Assembly (NCBI GenBank): GCA_041395905.1
Contig: JAWKZP010000019.1
Coordinates: 1 to 64,000, forward strand
Source of the DNA: UBA7803 sp041395905
GTDB lineage: Bacteria; Pseudomonadota; Gammaproteobacteria; Pseudomonadales; Azotimanducaceae
Reading direction: 5' to 3'
Length of the DNA stretch: 64,000 nt
In this document: positions 43,048 to 51,454 of the stretch, in pieces
How positions within the stretch are numbered: position 1 is the stretch's first letter
How the letters are laid out: each line of letters opens with the position of its first letter
Made by a program: the position numbers and the translations under genes
The notes under the pieces: model-generated
What the model was told of the DNA's origin: nothing
The model's input: the letters and a program-made list of their open reading frames with translations, nothing else
Databases searched by the model: none

Positions 43048-43454
43048 AGATCAGCGTGGGTGACAGCATTCCCGCCTGGCACATGCCGAGCGTGCGTCCC
43101 GAGCGCATGCGCACCATGGCGGCGATCCTGCGCGACCCCAACCCCGTGCACTGGGACACCCGGGTCGTTGCCCGGCTCGGCTTCGGCGAGCACACCATCA
43201 ACCAGGGTCCGCTGGGGCTCAGCTACATGATCAACATGCTGCACGAGTGGACGGGCCCCGGCAGCATCCGCCGCATCTACATGACCTTTCCGAAAGTCGT
43301 GCTCGACGGCGACGACATCACCGCCATGGGCAGCGTTACCGCGGTGCGGGAGGTGGACGGGGCCACCCTGGCCGATTGCGACATCTGGCTGCAACGCAGC
43401 GACGGCGACAGGCCGCTGGCAGGCACGGCGACGGTGGCGCTGCCCGGGGGCTGA
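43044..43454 (+). CDS. MaoC-like hydratase subunit
   Basis: A 136-residue hot-dog protein with the hydratase motif DPNPVHWD (Asp-x-N-P-x-H), which matches the catalytic Asp/His signature of R-specific enoyl-CoA hydratases. Paired with the upstream FAS1-like domain it should hydrate a CoA-activated double bond. Co-translated with its partner (ATGA), and followed 19 bases later by a P450 gene. Confidence 0.85.
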   Translation: MKISVGDSIPAWHMPSVRPERMRTMAAILRDPNPVHWDTRVVARLGFGEHTINQGPLGLSYMINMLHEWTGPGSIRRIYMTFPKVVLDGDDITAMGSVTAVREVDGATLADCDIWLQRSDGDRPLAGTATVALPGG

Positions 43455-43473
43455 CACACGGGAGAACGAGCCA

Positions 43474-44793
43474 ATGGAGAAAACCCCCAACCATCAGTCG
43501 AGCCCCATGCGCTGCCCGGTAACCCTCGATGACGTCGATCTGTTTGCACCCGGCGCACAGGAACACTGGTACGAGGCCTATCCCATTCTGCACCGCGACG
43601 CGCCGGTGCTGCGGCTGCCGGGAGAAGGCATGACGCCGGGAAGCGATGGCTACCTGCTCACCCGCTACGAGGACATCAGCCGGGTAGTCCGCGATCCGGT
43701 ACGCTTTCCACCAACGCTGACGCTGGCGATCCGGCAGCTGCTCGCGTCGGGCGTGCCGCCTGATCAGGCGCCGCGCACCAATGCCATGCTGGCCTCCATG
43801 GCAACGCTGCGCCCAAGCAACGAGCTGTACCGGGCGCACCGTCAGGAGCTCACCGACCCCTGGGTAGGTCCGGGCGCGAGCCGCCACGCCGGGATGATCA
43901 CCCGCTTCGTGGATCAGCTCATCGACGGCTGGATCCACCGCGGTGAGGTCGAGTTCATTTCCCAGTTCGCCCGCCCGCTGCCGCAGATGGTCATGGCCAC
44001 GGTTCTGGGCTTTCCCCTCGAGGACATTCCGCAGCTCGCAGAGTGGGGTACCGCCCAGGTGACCGCGTTCGTGCACGGCAAAGGGCACCGCAACCTGCTC
44101 TCGGAGGCCGAGCTCGCCGCCCAGTTCGAGAAGCTGGCCGGCTTCAAGGAGTACGTGCACGACGCCGTGCAGCGCAAGCGTAGAGCGCCTGAAGACGACA
44201 TGATCAGCTGGCTGTGCCAGGTGGAGTATCAGGCACTCGGCCGCAAGCTCACCGACATGGAGGTGAACGGGGTCGTGTACGCCATGGTGATCGGCGGCCT
44301 GGAGACGACCCAGTACGCGCTCGAAGAGGAAGCGCAGCTGCTCTGTGAGCACCCGGAATACTTCGCCAGGCTGAAGGCCGACCGCGATCTCGTGCGCCCC
44401 TTCGTCGAGGAGAGCATGCGCCTGCGCTCGCCGACTCAGGGCCTGTCGACGCGCATCACCAGCCAGGACGAGGTCTTTCAGGGCGTGTCCGTTCCCGCGG
44501 GCTCACTGCTGCACCTGCGCTTCGGCGCCGGCAACGTGGACCCCGAAGAATGGGAGTGCCCCTACGAAATGCGCCTCGATCGCAAAGCCGTGACCCGCCA
44601 CCTGGCGTTCTCCGCGGGTCCCAGGGTGTGCCCCGGTGCCGGCATCTCGCGGCAGGAACAGACCATCGCATGGAACCGCCTGCTCGACCGGCTCGACAGC
44701 CTGAGCTACGCGCCCGGCAATACGTTCGAGCACCAGCCGGGCATCATGCTCGGCACCCTCGAGCTCAATCTACGCTTCAGTGCCGCGCGCTGA
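43474..44793 (+). CDS. Cytochrome P450
   Basis: A 439-residue P450. The haem-binding loop FSAGPRVCPG carries Cys386. The I-helix motif IGGLETTQ matches (A/G)Gx(D/E)T(T/S). ExxR is EESMR. It belongs to a bacterial class that needs a ferredoxin and a ferredoxin reductase; neither is encoded in the window. The ATG at 43474 follows GGAGAA. It is the third gene of the dehydratase-MaoC-P450-PPOX-SDR operon, so it probably hydroxylates a ring or alkyl chain in the same pathway. Confidence 0.93.
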   Translation: MEKTPNHQSSPMRCPVTLDDVDLFAPGAQEHWYEAYPILHRDAPVLRLPGEGMTPGSDGYLLTRYEDISRVVRDPVRFPPTLTLAIRQLLASGVPPDQAPRTNAMLASMATLRPSNELYRAHRQELTDPWVGPGASRHAGMITRFVDQLIDGWIHRGEVEFISQFARPLPQMVMATVLGFPLEDIPQLAEWGTAQVTAFVHGKGHRNLLSEAELAAQFEKLAGFKEYVHDAVQRKRRAPEDDMISWLCQVEYQALGRKLTDMEVNGVVYAMVIGGLETTQYALEEEAQLLCEHPEYFARLKADRDLVRPFVEESMRLRSPTQGLSTRITSQDEVFQGVSVPAGSLLHLRFGAGNVDPEEWECPYEMRLDRKAVTRHLAFSAGPRVCPGAGISRQEQTIAWNRLLDRLDSLSYAPGNTFEHQPGIMLGTLELNLRFSAAR

Positions 44794-44811
44794 ACCCGGA
44801 GGATTCACAGC

Positions 44812-45363
44812 ATGACCGACACACCGCAGGCAACCAACTACGACGACGTGAAGCAGTATCGCCTGGACCCGGAGCGCGAACGGGAGCTGGTGAACTCGGC
44901 CGGGGAGTGCGTGTTCTGCTGGGCCAACCGGGCCGGCCATCCCATCGGCGTGATCACCGCCTACGTGCCCGCCAAAGGCAGGATCTGGATGACCGCCACC
45001 CGTGAGCGCGTGCGCATCAAGGCGATCGCCCGCGACGGACGCTCGTCCGTGGTGATCTCCAGCAAAGGCACGCCCATGGGCGGCGGCAAGACGGTCACGT
45101 ACAAAGGCCACACGGTGATCCACGAGGACACCGAGACCAAGATGTGGATGTACCGCCTGCTGGCCCAGGGCATGGCCGCATCGCGCGACGAAGGCAACGC
45201 GTTCACCCGCAACCTGGATCCGGAGATGTTCGTGCGCTTCCTCGACACACCGGAGCGCGTGGTGCTCGAATTCACCCCGGAGATGTCGATCCCATTCGAC
45301 GGCGACAAGATGGCCCAGGGTACCGCGGCCGCCTACGCGGAGTTCGCGAGGCGTCAGTCGTGA
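44812..45363 (+). CDS. Pyridoxamine-5'-phosphate-oxidase-fold flavoprotein (paralogue)
   Basis: A 183-residue split-barrel protein with GECVFCWANRAGHPIGV and GRIWMTATRERVRIKAIARDGRSSVVIS. It is paralogous to the PPOX protein at 38397-38990 in the divergent operon. Overlap GTGA with the next SDR gene. Candidate flavin- or F420-dependent reductase for the operon's oxygenase chemistry; no activity is demonstrated by the sequence. Confidence 0.82.
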   Translation: MTDTPQATNYDDVKQYRLDPERERELVNSAGECVFCWANRAGHPIGVITAYVPAKGRIWMTATRERVRIKAIARDGRSSVVISSKGTPMGGGKTVTYKGHTVIHEDTETKMWMYRLLAQGMAASRDEGNAFTRNLDPEMFVRFLDTPERVVLEFTPEMSIPFDGDKMAQGTAAAYAEFARRQS

Positions 45364-46196
45364 GCGGCCGCCTGCTGGGCAAGGTCGCAGCGATCACCGG
45401 CGCTGCCAGCGGCTTCGGCGCCGCCACTGCGCGCCGGTTCGTCCAGGAGGGATGCCGCGTCGCGCTGGGCGACATCCAGGAGGCGGACGGCGCCGCCCTG
45501 GCCGCGGAGCTGGGGAACGCCGCCGTGTTCACCCGCTGCGACGTGAGCCGGGAGCAGGACGTCGCCGGGCTCGTCGACCTGGCGCTCGACACATTCGGCC
45601 AGCTCGACGTGATGTTCAACAACGCGGGCATCGTCGGCGCCGTCGGGCCCATCGACACCACGCCCGCCGCGGAGTGGCAGGCAACGCTCGACGTCCTGCT
45701 GAATGGGGTTTTCTACGGCATGAAGCACGCGGCACGGGTCATGAAGCCCCGCCAGTCCGGGACCATCATCAGCATGGCCAGCACCGCCGGCATCCTGGGT
45801 GGTCAGGGTCCTCACGCCTATGCAGCTTGCAAACACGCGGTCATCGGGCTGACCAAGAACGTCGCGGCGGAACTCTGCCGCTACGGCATCCGCATCAACG
45901 CCATTGCCCCCGCCGGCATGGCCACTGCCATGGTCGCCAACGTCATGACCGGCGACCCGGCGGCGCTGGAACGCACGCGGGAAGCTCTGGCCGCGAGCTC
46001 GCCGTTGCGCGGCAGGCCCGGAGTCGCGGAAGACGTGGCCAACGCGGCGCTGTGGCTGGCAAGCGACGAGTCCGGCTACACCAATGGTCATGTGCTGACC
46101 ACCGACGCCGGGCTGACCACCGGCTCCAGCGCGTCCGCGCCGCCGTTCGCCGAGTATCAGCCCATGTTCCGTGAGGCCGGCCGCAAGGGGCTTTAG
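45360..46196 (+). CDS. Short-chain dehydrogenase/reductase
   Basis: A 278-residue classical SDR with an intact site: TGAASGFG at 13-20, NNAG at 87-90, catalytic S141 in SMAST, Y154 and K158 in YAACK. NAD preference is suggested by D38 in GDIQ (inference). The start is the GTG at 45360, overlapping the PPOX stop. It would oxidise a hydroxyl made by the preceding P450/hydratase steps and is the last gene of this operon. Confidence 0.92.
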   Translation: MSGRLLGKVAAITGAASGFGAATARRFVQEGCRVALGDIQEADGAALAAELGNAAVFTRCDVSREQDVAGLVDLALDTFGQLDVMFNNAGIVGAVGPIDTTPAAEWQATLDVLLNGVFYGMKHAARVMKPRQSGTIISMASTAGILGGQGPHAYAACKHAVIGLTKNVAAELCRYGIRINAIAPAGMATAMVANVMTGDPAALERTREALAASSPLRGRPGVAEDVANAALWLASDESGYTNGHVLTTDAGLTTGSSASAPPFAEYQPMFREAGRKGL

Positions 46197-46226
46197 CGTT
46201 CGGGCACCGCTGCACGCAGCGCTGCC

Positions 46227-47000
46227 TCAGGTGGGCTGGCCACCCGCGACATCCAGGTACTGGCCGGTGATCCACTCTGCCGCCGGAGAGGCAAAGAACA
46301 CCGCGGCCGCCGCGCAGTCCTCCGGCGTACCGGTGCGGCCGAGCGGAATGGCCCTGGCGAAGCTGCGCTGCGCATCCTCCTCGGACATACCCACCGTCTG
46401 GGTCAGCATCTCGGTCACCACCACGCCCGGCGCGATGCAGTTGACCGTGATGCGTCTAGGCGCCAGCTCCACCGCCAGCGTGCGGGTCATGCTGATCATG
46501 CCCATGTTGGCGGCGGAGTAGACGCCGAATCCGGGTGACGGACGGTGCGCGGCGATGGAGATGATGTTGATGATACGGCCGCCGTCGGCCATGCGCTTCG
46601 CCGCCTGCTGGGCGCCCCAGAACTTGGTTTTCATGTTCAGCGCGAGCTGCTCGTCGAACTTCGCAAGCGATATGTCAGGCAGGGCGTAGGTCTTGCGATC
46701 GAGGTTGCCGCCGGCGTTGTTCACCATGATGTCGAGCCGTCCGAGCTCAGCCACCACACGATCCAGCACCCGGGGGATCGCCGTGAAATCGAGCACGTCG
46801 GCCGAGATGCCGATACCACGGCGACCGCGCGCCGAGATCTCCGCGGCTACCGCGTCCACATCCGCCTGACGGCGCGCCAGCACGCACACGTCCGCCCCGC
46901 ACTCGGCGAGCGCGAGCGCGATGCCGCGGCCGATACCCCGGCCGCCGCCGGTCACCACCGCCACCTTTCCGTCCAGCCGGAAACGCTCGTGCATACCCAT
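46227..47000 (-). CDS. SDR family oxidoreductase with YxxxN in place of YxxxK
   Basis: A 257-residue SDR with TGGGRGIG at 17-24, NNAG at 94-97, S148 and Y161, but the catalytic Lys is N165 (YSAAN). The rest is highly conserved, including VNCIAPGVV and the C-terminal TGQYLDVAGG. Lys normally lowers the Tyr pKa, so activity may be low or different. The ATG at 47000 follows GGAGGAAGAG; a Met two residues on (46994) is the alternative. It follows the EthD gene by 14 bases. Confidence 0.88.
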   Translation of the reverse strand: MGMHERFRLDGKVAVVTGGGRGIGRGIALALAECGADVCVLARRQADVDAVAAEISARGRRGIGISADVLDFTAIPRVLDRVVAELGRLDIMVNNAGGNLDRKTYALPDISLAKFDEQLALNMKTKFWGAQQAAKRMADGGRIINIISIAAHRPSPGFGVYSAANMGMISMTRTLAVELAPRRITVNCIAPGVVVTEMLTQTVGMSEEDAQRSFARAIPLGRTGTPEDCAAAAVFFASPAAEWITGQYLDVAGGQPT

Positions 47001-47014
47001 CTCTTCCTCCCTCT

Positions 47015-47683
47015 TCACGCTGCCATGATGACTTCTTCTTGCGCGAGAAACAGCAGCACGCTGCCGGGGGCGGCGAAGTTCGCAGCGTCCCGCACCTGCT
47101 CGTCGCGCATCTGCCGCGAGGCCATGGCCCGGCGTGCCGCCGCCACGTCCGGCCAGACGAGCTCCGTGATGCCGTCGTAGCGCGGCGCACCGCCCTCGTA
47201 GCAGCTGGGCAACGGGTGACACTGAATGTAGGCCAGCGCCTCCTGAGTGTGCGCGGCGATCGGACCGTGACGGTGCAGCCAGTAGTGCTGGAACGCCTCG
47301 ACGCTCAGCGCCGCCTGGCGCCGGAACGGGAACACGCCTTTGACGAAGCGCGCAGTATGATGGGCGGGCAGACGCATGATGATGCGCTCTTCGCCAACGA
47401 TCACGGCGTCGATGATCACCTCGCCCCCGCGCAGCAGCGGCGCGAACGCCTCCGGCCGCCCGGCCAGGTCGAGCGCGGCGGCCGCATCTGCAAACCACAG
47501 CTCAGCAACGCCCGCATAGGGCGGCGCAGCGGAGGCATCGATCTGCTCCGCCAGCGTGCGTGTCTGACAGTAACCACGCGCCTGCGGGCACGTGCCCCGC
47601 AGCAATTCTGCCGCCGCGGCGCCGCGGGCACGGAAAGGGTCACCACCATCCGACGAGCAAAGAAACAGATAGGTCTTGATCAT
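47015..47683 (-). CDS. EthD domain protein, tandem
   Basis: A 222-residue protein that looks like two ferredoxin-like EthD halves. The second is clear: KGVFPFRRQAALSVEAFQHYWLHRHGPIAAH...ITELVWPD; the first is weaker (AELWFADAAAALDL). EthD is the small protein required with CYP116-type ethyl-tert-butyl-ether P450s and occurs in polyketide and aromatic degradation. Its neighbour P450 (48913-50157) is divergent to it. Role probably a dienelactone- or cyclase-like small enzyme or a P450 accessory; unknown. Confidence 0.8.
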   Translation of the reverse strand: MIKTYLFLCSSDGGDPFRARGAAAAELLRGTCPQARGYCQTRTLAEQIDASAAPPYAGVAELWFADAAAALDLAGRPEAFAPLLRGGEVIIDAVIVGEERIIMRLPAHHTARFVKGVFPFRRQAALSVEAFQHYWLHRHGPIAAHTQEALAYIQCHPLPSCYEGGAPRYDGITELVWPDVAAARRAMASRQMRDEQVRDAANFAAPGSVLLFLAQEEVIMAA

Positions 47684-47872
47684 CTGTGCAGAGCCCTCCG
47701 GTCCACCGACTGCAGCGCGTTATAGCACGACCGCGATGAAATCGGAGCGCTTGCACCGCGCACCGCGAAATTTGAGTATGCTTGGCGCCCCCGCTGGCGC
47801 AGACCCGGTGGTCCGTTGCAGGGCCCCTCAGGATCACGCCGTAGCTCACACACAGGGAGTCACTGCACAATC

Positions 47873-48853
47873 ATGATCAAGACCAGAATCACGGAGATGT
47901 TCGGCGTCGAGCATCCTATCGTCATGGGCGGCATGACCGGGGTCGGCTATGCCGATCTGGTCGCAGCCGTGGCCAATGCCGGCGCGCTCGGCTTCATCAC
48001 CGCGCACATGTTTCCCACTGCCGAGGGGCTGCTGAAGGAAATCGAGCGCTGCCGGGAGATGACCGACAAGCCGTTCGGCGTGAACATGACCATCCTGCCG
48101 TCGATCAACCCGATTCCCTATGACGAGTACCGGCACGCCATCATCGAAGGCGGCGTGAAGATCGTCGAAACGGCGGGCCGCAACCCGGAGCCGCACCTGC
48201 CGGACTTCAAGGCCAACGGCGTCAAGGTCATCCACAAGTGCACCTCGGCACGGCACTCCGTGACCGCGGAACGCGTCGGCGTGGACGTGATCAGCATCGA
48301 CGGTTTCGAGTGCGCCGGTCACCCGGGTGAAGACGACGTGACACTCATGGTGCTGCTGCCGGCGACCTGCGACCAGGTGTCGATACCGGTGATTGCCTCC
48401 GGCGGCATGGCCGACGGGCGCAGCCTGGTGGCGGCCCTGGCACTCGGCGCCGACGGCGTGAACATGGGCACGCGCTTCCTGGCCACTCAGGAGGCGAAGA
48501 TCCACGACAACGTGAAGCGCCAGATCGTCGACAACACCGAGCGCGATACCCGTCTGATCAATCGCACGCTGCGCAACACCGCCCGCGTGGCCCGCAACGC
48601 CGTCTCCGAGGAAGTAGTGCGCATTCAGCAGGATGCCTCGAAGACGTTCGAGGATGTGCGTGAGCTGGTTGCCGGGGTGCGCGGCCGCGCCAACGTGCTC
48701 GAAGGCGGTGACATCGACGGCGGCATCTGGACCGTGGGCCAGAGCCAGGGTCTGATCCACGACATTCCCACCTGCAAAGCGCTGGTGGCGCGCATCATGG
48801 CGCAGGCCGACGAGATCATTCATCAGCGCCTGGACCGGCTGGCGGCCGGCTGA
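47873..48853 (+). CDS. Nitronate monooxygenase/enoyl-reductase-like FMN enzyme
   Basis: A 326-residue 2-nitropropane dioxygenase-type TIM barrel: PIVMGGMTGVGYADLVAAVANAGALG, GFECAGHPGEDDVT (with catalytic-type His) and the FMN-phosphate motif IASGGMADGRSLVAALALGADGVNMGTRFLA. Family members oxidise nitronates or act as flavin reductases. The ATG at 47873 follows CAGGGAGTC. It is followed 59 bases later by a P450, so the two may be co-transcribed. Confidence 0.88.
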   Translation: MIKTRITEMFGVEHPIVMGGMTGVGYADLVAAVANAGALGFITAHMFPTAEGLLKEIERCREMTDKPFGVNMTILPSINPIPYDEYRHAIIEGGVKIVETAGRNPEPHLPDFKANGVKVIHKCTSARHSVTAERVGVDVISIDGFECAGHPGEDDVTLMVLLPATCDQVSIPVIASGGMADGRSLVAALALGADGVNMGTRFLATQEAKIHDNVKRQIVDNTERDTRLINRTLRNTARVARNAVSEEVVRIQQDASKTFEDVRELVAGVRGRANVLEGGDIDGGIWTVGQSQGLIHDIPTCKALVARIMAQADEIIHQRLDRLAAG

Positions 48854-48912
48854 GCCGCCCCTCCATCGCCGGGGTGGTACCATCGCGTCACCGCAGGGAG
48901 CATTGACGCGCG

Positions 48913-50157
48913 ATGACCGATGAACTGCCCCGGGGCGTCCGGCTCACGCCCCACGACGACACCTTCCGGGACGACCCGCACGCGGCCTACGACCGGCTGC
49001 GAGCCGAGGCACCATGCATGCAGGACCCGGACTACGGACGCCTGATGCTGACCCGCTATGCGGACGTCCGTCGAGCTCTGAGGCACAAGTCGTTCAGCGT
49101 CGACGCGCGGCTGACCCGCGACGATTCCTATGCGCGCCGCATCGCGGGCACCGGCGTCAGCGAAGGCCGGGGCGACAGTGCCTACACGCCGCCGCTGGTG
49201 CTTCTGGACGACCCGGCGCATCGACGCATCCGCGGGCTCATGAGCAAGGCGTTCAACCCCGCGGTGGTCGACGGCATGCGCGAACGCATCGAGGCGGTCA
49301 CCGCGAGCCTTCTCGACGCGCTACGCGGCCGGGGACGGATCGACTTCATCCTCGATTTCGCGGGTCCGCTGCCGACCCGGGTCATACTCGAGCTCCTCGG
49401 AATGCCTGCCGACCGCTGGGCGGATTTCAAACGCTGGTCCGAGCAGATCCTCATGGGCTATGACGTGGAGCGTGGCGCTGACATTCAGTCCGACCTGCGT
49501 CAGGCATATCGGGGCATGTCCACGGAATTCCGTTCGATGGTGGCTGCGCGCCGCGCCGCCCCCTGCGATGACCTCATTTCGGCGATGGTTCGCGCTCAGA
49601 CCGACCAGGACCAGCTGAGCGACCTGGAGATCATCAGCCTGTGCACGCAGCTCATGGTGGCAGGCAACGTCACCACCACGGATCTCATCGGCAATGGTCT
49701 GTACGCGCTGCTGCAGCACCCCCGGCAGGCGCAGCGGCTGCGCGCCGAGCCGGAACTGATCGAATCCGCGGTCGAGGAGATGCTGCGCTTCGACTGCCCC
49801 ATCACGGAAACCGCGAGAGTGCCCCGCGCAGCCACCCGACTCGGAGCCTGCGTGGTGCATCCGGGTGATACCCTCACCGCCTCGCTGGCGGCGGCCAATC
49901 ACGATCCTGAGGTTTTCGAGCGCCCGCACAGCTTCGACATCGGCCGCACCAGCAACCCGCATCTCGGCTTCGGTAGCGGCATCCACGTCTGCCTCGGCGC
50001 GCCGCTGGCGCGGCTCGAAAGCCAGATCGCAATCCGCGCCTTCCTGCAGCGCTACGCCCGTATCGAGCTCGACCCCGAGGCGCCGCCGCAGCGCCGGCGG
50101 CTGCCGTTCTTCCGCGGCTTCACCACGCTGCCTGTGAGGGTACAGCCGGCAGGCTAG
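48913..50157 (+). CDS. Cytochrome P450
   Basis: A 414-residue P450. The haem loop is FGSGIHVCLG with Cys360. The I-helix reads VAGNVTTTD, with Val where Asp/Glu is usual but the Thr pair kept, as in a known subset of bacterial P450s. The EEMLRF segment supplies ExxR. No electron-transfer partner gene is near. The ATG at 48913 has CAGGGAG upstream. Confidence 0.93.
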   Translation: MTDELPRGVRLTPHDDTFRDDPHAAYDRLRAEAPCMQDPDYGRLMLTRYADVRRALRHKSFSVDARLTRDDSYARRIAGTGVSEGRGDSAYTPPLVLLDDPAHRRIRGLMSKAFNPAVVDGMRERIEAVTASLLDALRGRGRIDFILDFAGPLPTRVILELLGMPADRWADFKRWSEQILMGYDVERGADIQSDLRQAYRGMSTEFRSMVAARRAAPCDDLISAMVRAQTDQDQLSDLEIISLCTQLMVAGNVTTTDLIGNGLYALLQHPRQAQRLRAEPELIESAVEEMLRFDCPITETARVPRAATRLGACVVHPGDTLTASLAAANHDPEVFERPHSFDIGRTSNPHLGFGSGIHVCLGAPLARLESQIAIRAFLQRYARIELDPEAPPQRRRLPFFRGFTTLPVRVQPAG

Positions 50158-50214
50158 GCGGACGCACCGCACGCGCGCCGGATGAGCGCCTCGACTCGCA
50201 AGCATCGCGCCGCT

Positions 50215-50583
50215 TCAGAAGTTCCGGTGATTGAACTTGACGTGTTCCTCGAGCTCGCGCAGCTCGAAGGAGACGGCCACAGGTTGTGTCGCCATCAGCG
50301 GCTGCAGATGCTCGAGCAGCACCTGCCAGAATCGTTCGCCTGCCGCCAGACGCATCTGCTCGTCTCTGCCGCGCCCGATCTTCATGCTCAGATTGATGAA
50401 GCCCTTGTCCGGCGCGCCGTCCGCCACCCGGAAGTGCTCACAGCGCATTGCCCGGCTGCGCAGTCCCGCCAGCGGAAAGATGCCATCCGCAACCGCCGCC
50501 TCGTGCATCTTGCGCATGAGGCCGGGCAGATCCAGCAGGTCCTCGGGCAGGTTGGCCGAATACTCGTAGATGAAGTGTGCCAT
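50215..50583 (-). CDS. hpaF: 5-carboxymethyl-2-hydroxymuconate isomerase-like protein, Pro1 replaced
   Basis: A 122-residue protein of the HpaF/CHMI family: HFIYEYSANLPE, DKGFINLSMKIGRGR and ERFWQVLLEHLQPLMATQPVAVSFELREL. CHMI uses the N-terminal Pro1 as general base; here the mature N-terminus would be Ala (MAHF; codon GCA where CCA would give Pro). It follows HpaD by eight bases and ends the HpaE-HpaD-HpaF operon. By context it is the isomerase of the homoprotocatechuate pathway, but activity may be altered or lost. Confidence 0.85.
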   Translation of the reverse strand: MAHFIYEYSANLPEDLLDLPGLMRKMHEAAVADGIFPLAGLRSRAMRCEHFRVADGAPDKGFINLSMKIGRGRDEQMRLAAGERFWQVLLEHLQPLMATQPVAVSFELRELEEHVKFNHRNF

Positions 50584-50591
50584 GCGCCGGC

Positions 50592-51443
50592 CTACAGCAC
50601 CGGAAACTCGACGTTGATCTGGCCGGTGCCGGAGCTGCCGAAATAGGGGCTGATGACCTCGGCCCGGCCCCGGTAGCTGTCCCAGCCGAGCGCGCCGAGC
50701 AGCATGGCGGTATCGTGCATGAACCCCTCACCATGGCACTTCTGCGCATACTCCGGGAGCATGGCGCAGAACGTCTGCCAATCCCCCGCCTGCCACATCT
50801 CCACGACGCGACGGTCGGTCTGCTCGAGAAACGGCGACCACACCTTGTGCAGGTACTCATCTGCCTGGCCGTTCTGGGCGAACCTGTGCGACAGCGAGCC
50901 CGAGGCGAATATGGCCACCTTGCCGTGGTAGTGCTGCTCCACCGCTTCGCGCAGCGCGCGCCCCAGCATTGCGCTGTCGTCGAGATCGTGCACCGTCAGA
51001 AACGCGGCTACCGACACCACCTTGAAGTGCCGGTCCTCGTTCATGTAGCGCATGGGTACCAGCACGCCGTACTCCAGCGGCAGGCTGGTGGCATCGTGCG
51101 CCCGCGTGTGCACACCCGCCGCCGTGGCGGCATCGGCGATCAGGTGTCCGAGCTCGGGGTTGCCGTCGTAGGCATACGGCAGGTTGCGGATGAAGTGCGG
51201 CAGCTCGTTGCTGGTGTAGAGCCCTTCGAAGTTCGGCGCGTTGTTGATGTGGTAGCCGGAGTTCACCAGCCAGTGGGTATCGAACACGACGATGGTGTCC
51301 ACCCCCAGCGCCCGGCAGCGGCGCGAAATCTCACGATGGCCCTCGATGGCGTGTTCCCGGCAACCCTTGTGCGGGCCGTCCAGCTCCGAAAGATACATTG
51401 AGGGCACGTGCGTTATCTTGGCCGCGTAGGCGAGCTCACCCAT
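50592..51443 (-). CDS. hpaD: Class III extradiol dioxygenase, 3,4-dihydroxyphenylacetate 2,3-dioxygenase type
   Basis: A 283-residue LigB-superfamily enzyme. Likely iron ligands are H12 (ITHVPSMY) and H57 (VFDTHWLV), with an acidic ligand near the C-terminal GGG-type region; CHGEGFMHDTAMLLGALGWDSYRG matches HpaD. It opens homoprotocatechuate or a related catechol to the CHM semialdehyde. It is located 11 bases after HpaE and eight before HpaF. The ATG at 51443 has GGAGGAAG upstream. A substrate other than homoprotocatechuate is possible. Confidence 0.9.
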   Translation of the reverse strand: MGELAYAAKITHVPSMYLSELDGPHKGCREHAIEGHREISRRCRALGVDTIVVFDTHWLVNSGYHINNAPNFEGLYTSNELPHFIRNLPYAYDGNPELGHLIADAATAAGVHTRAHDATSLPLEYGVLVPMRYMNEDRHFKVVSVAAFLTVHDLDDSAMLGRALREAVEQHYHGKVAIFASGSLSHRFAQNGQADEYLHKVWSPFLEQTDRRVVEMWQAGDWQTFCAMLPEYAQKCHGEGFMHDTAMLLGALGWDSYRGRAEVISPYFGSSGTGQINVEFPVL

Positions 51444-51454
51444 GACCCTTCCTC

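Noticed and set aside
47751..47782. TTGCAC...TATGCT as a promoter for the nitronate monooxygenase gene
   Set aside because: Spacer of 20 bases is too long for a confident sigma70 call.
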